In this document: positions 8,510-13,569 of the stretch, piece after piece
Layout: each line of letters begins with the position of its first letter
Numbering within the stretch: the first letter of the stretch is position 1
Assembly: GCA_025964325.1 (NCBI GenBank)
Contig: JAOPZA010000170.1
Coordinates: 1 to 37,575 of the forward strand
Length of the DNA: 37,575 nt
Direction of reading: 5' to 3'
Source: Conexibacter sp.
GTDB lineage: Bacteria > Actinomycetota > Thermoleophilia > Solirubrobacterales > Solirubrobacteraceae
Position numbers and translations under genes: made by a program
Notes under the pieces: model-generated
Seen by the model: the letters and a program-made list of their open reading frames with translations, nothing else
Databases searched by the model: none
What the model was told of the DNA's origin: nothing

Positions 8510-8526
8510 CACCTGATGACATTCTA
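8505..8526 (-). promoter_or_regulatory. palindromic operator over the MFS start, with -10 element
   Basis: GTCATCA-CC-TGATGAC (8505-8520) is a perfect inverted repeat with 7-bp arms and a 2-nt centre. It covers the ATG at 8509-8507. The -10-like TAGAAT (8526-8521 on the minus strand) abuts it, so a bound repressor would cover the start of transcription. The transcript leader would be about 5 nt or less. No regulator gene is adjacent. Confidence 0.6.
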
Positions 8527-8541
8527 CGAGCCGAGGCGGCT

Positions 8542-10452
8542 TCAGGCGGCGTCGTCGACGAGCGCCTCGTCGGCGCGGATGATGTGCATCACCGCGTTGA
8601 TCAGCGCGAGATGGGTGAAGGCCTGCGGAAAGTTGCCGAGGTGGCGCCCGTTGGTCGCGTCGATCTCCTCGGCGTAGAGCGCGAGCGGGCTGGCGAAGCC
8701 GAGCAGCTTGTCGCAGAGGTTGCGCGCACGCCCGACCTCGCCGATCTCGACCAGCGCCGAGACGAGCCAGAAGGAGCAGATCGTGAACGAGCCCTCGACG
8801 CCGTCGAGGCCGTCGTCGGTCAGCTCGGTGCGGTAGCGCAGCACGAGGTCGTTCTCGGTCAGCTCGTTCGCGATCGCGAGCACCGTCGCGACGACGCGCT
8901 CGTCGTTGCTCGGCAGGAACCCGAGCAGCGGCACCAGCAGCAGCGAGGCGTCGAGCGCGTCGGTGTCGTAGTGCTGGACGAAGACGCCGCGCGCGTCGAC
9001 GCCCCGCTCGCAGATCTCGGCGTGCATCTCGTCGGCGGCGGCGCGCCAGCGCTTCGCCGCGGCGCGATCGCCGCGCAGCCGGGCGAGTCGCGCGCCGCGG
9101 TCGACGGCGACCCAGCAGAAGACCTTCGAGGAGGTGAAGTGGCGCGGCTCGCCGCGCACCTCCCAGATCCCGCGATCGGGCTCGCGCCACTCCGCCACGG
9201 CGGCGTCGACCTGGCGCACGATCAGCGGCCACATGCGCTCGTCGAGGCGGTCGCCGGAGTTGAAGTGCAGCCGCATCGAGTCGAGCAGCACGCCCCAGAC
9301 GTCGTGCTGCCTCTGATCCCAGGCGCCGTTGCCGATGCGGACCGGCTTCGCCCCCTCGTAGCCGCTGAGGTGGTCGAGCGTCTCCTCGTCGAGCCGCTCG
9401 CGGCCGTCGATCCCGTACATGATCCCGAGTCGGTCGCTCGCCTCGAGACGGTCGGCGATGAAGTAGAAGAAGTCGTGCGCCTCGCGGTCGAAGCCGAGCG
9501 TGGAGAGGCCCCACAGCATGAAGGTCGAGTCGCGCAGCCAGCTGTAGCGGTAGTCCCAGTTGCGCTCCCCGCCGGGCGTCTCCGGCAGCGAGGTCGTGGC
9601 GGCCGCCATCATCGCGCCGGTGGGGGCGTACGTGAGGCCCTTCAGCGTCAGCGCCGAGCGTTGCAGGTGCACGCGCCAGGGATGGTCCGGGAAGCGCCCG
9701 CGGCTGATCCACTCGTGCCAGAAGGCGCCGGTGCGCGCGAGCCGCTCGTGCGCCTCCTCGAAGCTGTCGGGCGCGAGGTGCTCGCTCCAGCTGAGCGCGC
9801 AGAAGGCCGTGTCGCCGGAGCGCATGCGCGTCTCCGCCCGGGCGCGCGGGCCCTCGAAGCCGAGCCGCATGTCGGTCCTCAGCCGCAGCGGCAGCGTGAT
9901 CCCCGGGGCCTCGCAGATGCCGTCGCCGTAGCCCGCGCCCTCATAGCGCCAGGTGCCGCGCTGGCGCGCGTAGTCGAACGCCGGCTCGCAGTCCATCTCG
10001 ACGTCGACGAAGCCGTTGAGGCAGCGCATCGTGCGCAGCAGCACGTGCGACGCCTCGTGGTCGCGCGGCGAGCGCGCGTAGCGGTGCGAGCGCTCCTGGC
10101 CGTGGTGCCAGGGGCCGACGAGCAGCACGTCGCGGACGACGAGCCAGCCGGTCGACGTGCCCCACGTCGTCTCGAGGATCATCGTGCCCGGCAGGTACCG
10201 CCGGTCGGCCGGCACCGCGTGGTCGCGCGGCCCTACGCGGAAGCGGCCGGCATGCCGGTCGAGGATGCCGGCGAAGACGCTCGGCCCGTCCATCCGCGGC
10301 AGGCACAGCCACTCGACGTTGCCGCTCGGCGCCACCAGCGCGCAGACCTCGCAGTCCGACAGGAAGCCGTAGTCGGCGATCGGCGGGAAGGGGCTGCCGC
10401 CCAGCGGGATCTCCTGGCTGGCGGCCTCCGTCGATGCGACCTCGAACTCCAC
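8542..10452 (-). CDS. glycoside hydrolase family 15 enzyme (trehalase/glucoamylase type)
   Basis: This 636-aa protein has the two-part GH15 build of bacterial trehalases and glucoamylases: an N-terminal beta-sandwich (from IADYGFLSDCEVCALV and GNVEWLCLPRMD) and a C-terminal (alpha/alpha)6 barrel. Barrel signatures include NWDYRYSWLRDS, the first catalytic region DRGIWEVRGEP with the general acid Glu, FTSSKVFCWVAVDRG, and near the end EEID...GNFPQAFTHLALI with the second catalytic Glu. No signal peptide is seen, so it probably acts in the cytoplasm on trehalose or short alpha-glucans. I chose the GTG at 10452, 8 nt downstream of a TAGCAT -10. The upstream frame is compositionally unlike protein. 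The sugar operon at 12.8 kb may share its substrates. Confidence 0.88.
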   Translation of the reverse strand: MEFEVASTEAASQEIPLGGSPFPPIADYGFLSDCEVCALVAPSGNVEWLCLPRMDGPSVFAGILDRHAGRFRVGPRDHAVPADRRYLPGTMILETTWGTSTGWLVVRDVLLVGPWHHGQERSHRYARSPRDHEASHVLLRTMRCLNGFVDVEMDCEPAFDYARQRGTWRYEGAGYGDGICEAPGITLPLRLRTDMRLGFEGPRARAETRMRSGDTAFCALSWSEHLAPDSFEEAHERLARTGAFWHEWISRGRFPDHPWRVHLQRSALTLKGLTYAPTGAMMAAATTSLPETPGGERNWDYRYSWLRDSTFMLWGLSTLGFDREAHDFFYFIADRLEASDRLGIMYGIDGRERLDEETLDHLSGYEGAKPVRIGNGAWDQRQHDVWGVLLDSMRLHFNSGDRLDERMWPLIVRQVDAAVAEWREPDRGIWEVRGEPRHFTSSKVFCWVAVDRGARLARLRGDRAAAKRWRAAADEMHAEICERGVDARGVFVQHYDTDALDASLLLVPLLGFLPSNDERVVATVLAIANELTENDLVLRYRTELTDDGLDGVEGSFTICSFWLVSALVEIGEVGRARNLCDKLLGFASPLALYAEEIDATNGRHLGNFPQAFTHLALINAVMHIIRADEALVDDAA

Positions 10453-10460
10453 GGCGCGCG

Positions 10461-10466
10461 ATGCTA
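10461..10466 (-). promoter_or_regulatory. -10 element of the GH15 gene, near-leaderless
   Basis: TAGCAT on the minus strand ends 8 nt before the GTG at 10452-10450, predicting a transcript that starts within about two bases of the start codon. No clear -35 is seen at the usual distance. Confidence 0.4.
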
Positions 10467-10594
10467 CTGGCCCGTGGCCCACGCCCCACGTCCACGTGTC
10501 CAGCCCGGTGTGCGCGATCGATCGTGTCGATCCGCACGCGCCTTGTGACAAAAGTGCGCAGAATGCAGGCAATTCCTCGGATCGATCCGCCACC

Positions 10595-10608
10595 CGAACT
10601 AGTGTTCG
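10595..10608 (+). promoter_or_regulatory. LexA-type SOS box over a -10 element
   Basis: CGAAC-TAGT-GTTCG is a perfect match to the Gram-positive/actinobacterial LexA operator core CGAAC-N4-GTTCG. It overlaps a -10-like TAGTGT (10600-10605) pointing toward the XRE-type gene at 10785, which is how LexA represses: by covering the promoter. It also lies 143 nt upstream of the divergent GH15 gene, which already has its own -10. By composition alone a 10-base match is not negligible, but its promoter position raises confidence. Confidence 0.6.
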
Positions 10609-10624
10609 CATCACTGCAAAAGGT

Positions 10625-10656
10625 GGCCCGGGCGGTGCGACGAACACCCCCGGGCC
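10625..10656 (+). other. strong RNA hairpin in the leader of the XRE-type operon
   Basis: GGCCCGGG (10625-10632) pairs perfectly with CCCGGGCC (10649-10656). Inside, GGTG (10634-10637) pairs with CACC (10645-10648), with one bulged C and a 7-nt loop. It lies about 15-20 nt downstream of the predicted transcription start and could be an attenuator, a terminator or an mRNA-stabilising structure. No T-run follows. Confidence 0.45.
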
Positions 10657-10680
10657 CGGCACCCGAGGAAGGGACCTCGC

Positions 10681-10788
10681 ATGCATGGGCGATTCTGCCG
10701 CACCACGGCGCTGCGCGCGGCGGTGCGGCGCATCGCCCTGCAGCGAACGTCCCGGGCGCCGTACGAACCGAAGGGAGCGCGAAGATGA
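10681..10788 (+). CDS. possible 35-codon leader ORF ending on the next start codon
   Basis: An ATG at 10681 opens 35 codons starting MHGRFCRTTALRAAV and ending ...EPKGARR, very rich in arginine. A purine-rich GAGGAAGGGA lies 7-15 nt upstream. Its TGA (10786-10788) overlaps the ATG of the XRE-type gene as ATGA, the junction used for translational coupling throughout this window. An ORF of this length occurs easily by chance in such GC-rich DNA, and arginine richness is typical of false frames, so this is only a suggestion. Confidence 0.2.
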   Translation: MHGRFCRTTALRAAVRRIALQRTSRAPYEPKGARR

Positions 10789-11144
10789 ACGCCAGCGACG
10801 ATCCGGGGGACGAGATGAGGGCACGCAGGGAGCAGGAGGCGGCGATCGGCCACGAGCGCAGCGATCGCGACGACCGCGGCGGCGGTGGGTGGAGCCGCCA
10901 GGCGCCCCCGGAGCAGCTGGCGGCGCTCGGTCGCGCGATCGGCGGGCTGCGCCGCGAGCACGGTCTCGGCGAGGAGGCGCTGGCGCGCGCGGCCGAGCTG
11001 CGCCCCAGCTACGTCCTCGCGCTGGAGGCCGGCGAGCTGAGTCCGACCTTCCACGTGCTCGTCCGCCTCGCGACGGCGCTCGGCGTCTCGGTCGCCGAGC
11101 TCGCGGCCCGCTACGAGCGCGAGCGCGGGGAGGGACGTTCCTGA
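10785..11144 (+). CDS. XRE-type helix-turn-helix DNA-binding protein
   Basis: The protein has 119 aa. The first 45 residues are polar and probably disordered. Residues about 46-112 form an XRE/Cro-type HTH: LGRAIGGLRREHGLGEEALARAA, then SYVLALEAGELSPTFHVLVRLATALGVSVAEL, where the recognition helix is the SYVLALEAGE region. No second domain (protease, cupin or toxin) is present, so it probably binds DNA as a dimer and may regulate its own operon. The ATG at 10785 has a well-spaced Shine-Dalgarno (AAGGGAG, 10771-10777). Its TGA overlaps the next ATG by one base (TGATG). A LexA-type box lies upstream, suggesting DNA-damage control. Confidence 0.8.
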   Translation: MNASDDPGDEMRARREQEAAIGHERSDRDDRGGGGWSRQAPPEQLAALGRAIGGLRREHGLGEEALARAAELRPSYVLALEAGELSPTFHVLVRLATALGVSVAELAARYERERGEGRS

Positions 11145-11575
11145 TGCGCCTGCTGCTGACGGTTCCCGCCGCGCAGCAGGAGAACGTGACGCGCAGCCTG
11201 CTGGAGCTCCACGCCGCCACGGCGGTCGCGAGCGCGGCGGCGACGCGCGCGTACCTCGGCGGCGACGGTCCGGCGGCCGCGCTGCTGGAGGCGCGCGACG
11301 CGCTGAACGAGCTCGACGAGCTGGTCGATCAGCTCGGCTGGACGCCGCCGCCGCGCGCCGTCATCACCGAGATCTCGGCCGAGCGCGAGCTGCTGAGCGC
11401 GGCGGTCGGCGGAGCGCTGAGCGCCGCGCTCGAACGCGCCGCGCGCGCGTGCACCCGCTACGAGTGCGGCGTCTGCGACGTCGACGAGATCGCCGCGCGC
11501 GTGCGCGGCGCCGGCGAGCTGGTCGAGCTGTTCGCGCAGACCGAGCTGGTCGAGCGGCGGGGCCAGGCGCCGTAG
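11144..11575 (+). CDS. unknown 143-aa partner of the XRE-type regulator
   Basis: I do not recognise this protein. It starts MRLLLTVPAAQQENVTRSLLEL and appears largely alpha-helical and alanine/leucine-rich. Near residues 105-112 it has CTRYECGVCDVDEI, with three Cys within nine residues. No HTH, nuclease, kinase or membrane segment is visible. It begins on the last base of the upstream stop codon (TGATG), so the two proteins are probably made in fixed ratio and may interact. A toxin-antitoxin or anti-regulator role is possible but no toxin motif is seen. The gene ends 81 nt before the VOC gene. Confidence 0.7.
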   Translation: MRLLLTVPAAQQENVTRSLLELHAATAVASAAATRAYLGGDGPAAALLEARDALNELDELVDQLGWTPPPRAVITEISAERELLSAAVGGALSAALERAARACTRYECGVCDVDEIAARVRGAGELVELFAQTELVERRGQAP

Positions 11576-11656
11576 GCCCCTCGGGCCGGGCTCGACGGCG
11601 GCGCACGCGTCCGTTTCGTTCAAGCGGGGCGTCGACGGCCGCGCAAGACTGCGCGG

Positions 11657-12076
11657 ATGAGACAACGAGTCAACGTGATCACCCTCGGGGTACGCGACCT
11701 CGCACGCGCACGCCGTTTCTACGAGGCGCTTGGCTGGCAGACGGGCGCAGCCGCCGGCGACGACGTCGTCTTCTTCCAAGCCGGGGACCTCGTGCTGTCG
11801 CTGTGGGACCGGACGAAGCTCGCGGAGGACAGCTGCGTCGAGGACGCGCCAGGTTGGGGCGGCGTGACGCTCGCGCTGAACCTCGGCTCGCGCGAGGAGG
11901 TCGACGCCGCGACCGAGGAGGCGCGCGCGGGCGGGGCGACGATCGGCCGCGAGCCGGCGGAGACGTTCTGGGGCGGCTACAGCTCCGCCTTCGTCGACCC
12001 CGAGGGCCACCCCTGGGAGATCGCCCACAACCCGCACTGGACGCTCACGCCGGAGGGCGGTTCGCGGCTGCCGTGA
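11657..12076 (+). CDS. VOC (glyoxalase/bleomycin resistance fold) family protein
   Basis: This 139-aa protein has the paired beta-alpha-beta-beta-beta modules of the vicinal oxygen chelate fold: ITLGVRDLARARRFYEALGW at the start, VFFQAGDLVLSLWD in the middle and SSAFVDPEGHPWEIAHNPHW near the end. Such proteins can be glyoxalases, dioxygenases or small-molecule binding or resistance proteins. This one belongs to the short PhnB/glyoxalase-like type whose substrate cannot be inferred. The ATG at 11657 matches the family start (MRQRVNVITLGV). It is convergent with the DUF6166 gene. Confidence 0.85.
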   Translation: MRQRVNVITLGVRDLARARRFYEALGWQTGAAAGDDVVFFQAGDLVLSLWDRTKLAEDSCVEDAPGWGGVTLALNLGSREEVDAATEEARAGGATIGREPAETFWGGYSSAFVDPEGHPWEIAHNPHWTLTPEGGSRLP

Positions 12077-12119
12077 GAGGACGAGGGACTCCCGACGCGC
12101 CGCGTCCGGGCCGTTCGCC

Positions 12120-12500
12120 TCAGCCGTGCACGCCGGCCGCGTGCAGGCCGGCCGGGACGCGGTCGTACTCGATCCAGGCGACGACGTCGGCGCGGGGCAG
12201 GCGAAACGCGTCGGACGGCAGCTGCGCGACGACCTCGCGCGCGAAGTCACGACAGCGGACCTCCGCGAGCACCGGGCTGTCGGTGACCTCGTGGAGGATC
12301 GAACGGGCCAGCTCGCGCGAGGAGGAGCCGTAGTGGCCCCAGGCGAAGCCGTCGAGCAGCGTGTCGCCGCGGTAGGGGAGCGGGCGCTGCTCGTCCGCCT
12401 GCTCGATCCACACCTCTCGCCCCGACCAGTCGGAGAGGCCGACGAAGCACGCCTCGGTGGAGGCGTAGGAGCTGGGTTCGGGCGGCGCGAATGCAGTCAT
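12120..12500 (-). CDS. DUF6166-like protein, 126 aa
   Basis: The central part, YRGDTLLDGFAWGHYGSSSRELARSILHEVTDSP (described by its ends), resembles the DUF6166 pattern in which a G-F-x-W-G-Y/H-x-G motif is followed by xxLAxAILxD. The family is small and uncharacterised, often near mobile or plasmid genes. No signal peptide or membrane segment is seen. I chose the ATG at 12500 (MTAFAPPEPSS). The frame stays open 110 codons upstream, but that DNA has about 51% GC and a hairpin, unlike coding sequence here, so a longer protein is unlikely though not excluded. Confidence 0.6.
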   Translation of the reverse strand: MTAFAPPEPSSYASTEACFVGLSDWSGREVWIEQADEQRPLPYRGDTLLDGFAWGHYGSSSRELARSILHEVTDSPVLAEVRCRDFAREVVAQLPSDAFRLPRADVVAWIEYDRVPAGLHAAGVHG

Positions 12501-12548
12501 GACATCGATTCCAGCAGCTGAACGTGTGAGATCTTTGAGGATCTGCGA

Positions 12549-12582
12549 AGAGCCAGATGAATCTCTCCAAGCATCTGGCTTT
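12549..12582. repeat. hairpin-forming inverted repeat in the low-GC patch
   Basis: AGCCAGATG (12551-12559) and CATCTGGCT (12572-12580) are perfect complements around a 12-nt loop; two more pairs (one G-U) extend it to 12549-12582. On the plus strand the stem is followed by TT. It lies 49 nt upstream of the DUF6166 start on the opposite strand. A terminator, small-RNA stem or operator are all possible. Confidence 0.5.
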
Positions 12583-12805
12583 GCCTGATTCGACACAAGT
12601 AGCAGGGTCCTTGAGCGAACCTGGACGAATGACCGGATCATGGCGCCTCGCCACTGAGCGGGGTCACGCCGCTGACCGGGGGGCCTCGGCGAACCCGCGG
12701 CGTCGCCTGGCTCGTGGGCGGCCGTCGTTGCCCGCCCGGCCGGCCCACCCCGCAGCCGGCGAGCCGGGTCCGTCGAGACCGTGTGGACACGCGGCGGGAG
12801 GCGGC

Positions 12806-12811
12806 TAGGAT
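12806..12811 (+). promoter_or_regulatory. -10 element of the sugar operon, near-leaderless
   Basis: TAGGAT ends 8 nt before the ATG at 12820. GTGGAC (12783-12788) is 17 nt upstream of the -10 and could be a weak -35. The transcript would begin within about two bases of the start codon, and there is no Shine-Dalgarno before this first gene. Confidence 0.45.
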
Positions 12812-12819
12812 CACGGGCG

Positions 12820-13569
12820 ATGATCCACATGCCGGACGGGATCGAGGCCTACCTGTTCGACATGGACGGCGTGCTGACCGACAGCGCCAGCGTCCATGCG
12901 ACGGCCTGGAAGCAGATGTTCGACGCGTTCCTGAAGGCGCGCGAGGGCGACCGATTCGAGCCCTTCGACCGCGACGCCGACTACGACCGCTACGTCGACG
13001 GAAAGCCGCGCTACGACGGCGTCCGCTCGTTTCTCGCCGCACGCGGCGTCGAGCTGCCGCAGGGCTCGCCGCACGACGCGCCCGACGCCGAGACGATCGA
13101 CGGGCTCGGCAACCGCAAGAACGAGATCGTGCTGAAGCTGATCCACGACGACGGCGTGAGGGCGTATCCCGGCTCGGTCCGCCTGCTCGACGCGCTCCGC
13201 GCCGCGGGCCGCAAGATGGCGGTCGTCTCCTCGAGCGCGAACGCCCGCGACGTCCTGCAGGCGGCTGGGCTCGCCGGCCGCTTCGACACGCTGATCGACG
13301 GGCACGCCGTCGAGGACGAGGGGCTCGCCGGCAAGCCGGCGCCCGACACCTACCTCGCCGCCGCCAGGGCGCTCGGCGTCGCCCCGCACGCCGCCGCCGT
13401 CTTCGAGGACGCGCTCGCCGGCGTCGAGGCCGGCCGCGCGGGCGACTTCGGGCTCGTCGTCGGGGTCGACCGCGTCGGCCAGGCCGACGCCCTCGGAGCG
13501 CACGGCGCCGACGTCGTCGTGCAGGACCTCGCCGAGCTGCTCGACCGCGACGGCGCCGTCTCCTCGTGA
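12820..13569 (+). CDS. beta-phosphoglucomutase family HAD hydrolase
   Basis: This 249-aa HAD protein has the catalytic pair in YLFDMDGVLTDS (nucleophile Asp14, acid/base Asp16). Later come the Ser motif in MAVVSSSANARDVL, the Lys motif GLAGKPAPDTYLAAARALGV and the acidic motif VFEDALAGVEAG. Beta-phosphoglucomutase converts beta-glucose 1-phosphate to glucose 6-phosphate. That is the expected partner of an inverting GH65 phosphorylase, which is the next gene. Its stop and the GH65 GTG overlap as GTGA, so the two are translationally coupled. I chose the ATG at 12820 because of the TAGGAT promoter 8 nt upstream; a second ATG three codons later is possible. Confidence 0.85.
   Translation: MIHMPDGIEAYLFDMDGVLTDSASVHATAWKQMFDAFLKAREGDRFEPFDRDADYDRYVDGKPRYDGVRSFLAARGVELPQGSPHDAPDAETIDGLGNRKNEIVLKLIHDDGVRAYPGSVRLLDALRAAGRKMAVVSSSANARDVLQAAGLAGRFDTLIDGHAVEDEGLAGKPAPDTYLAAARALGVAPHAAAVFEDALAGVEAGRAGDFGLVVGVDRVGQADALGAHGADVVVQDLAELLDRDGAVSS

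Larger units (their letters stand above)
10453..10784. other. 332-nt intergenic region with divergent promoters, SOS box, hairpin and a short leader ORF
   Basis: This gap separates the minus-strand GH15 gene from the plus-strand XRE-type gene. It holds the GH15 -10 (10461-10466), a LexA-type box with an overlapping -10 (10595-10608), a strong hairpin (10625-10656) and a possible 35-codon ORF that ends on the next start codon. The stretch 10541-10620 is visibly less GC-rich than the surrounding genes. Confidence 0.6.
12501..12819. other. 319-nt intergenic region with a low-GC patch and inverted repeats
   Basis: Bases 12501-12640 have about 51% GC by direct count, far below the rest of the window. 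The patch holds AGATC-TTTGAG-GATCT (12530-12545) and a strong hairpin (12549-12582). Downstream lies GGTCA-CGCCGC-TGACC (12662-12677), then GC-rich sequence up to the promoter of the sugar operon. I see no gene; an ORF of about 84 codons at 12557 has no family features. The patch could be a remnant of foreign DNA, a small RNA locus or a regulatory region. Confidence 0.5.

Noticed and set aside
10785-11575. Toxin-antitoxin module
   Set aside because: Gene coupling and an HTH protein fit, but the second protein has no toxin motif and is longer than usual; kept only as a possibility in the gene entries.
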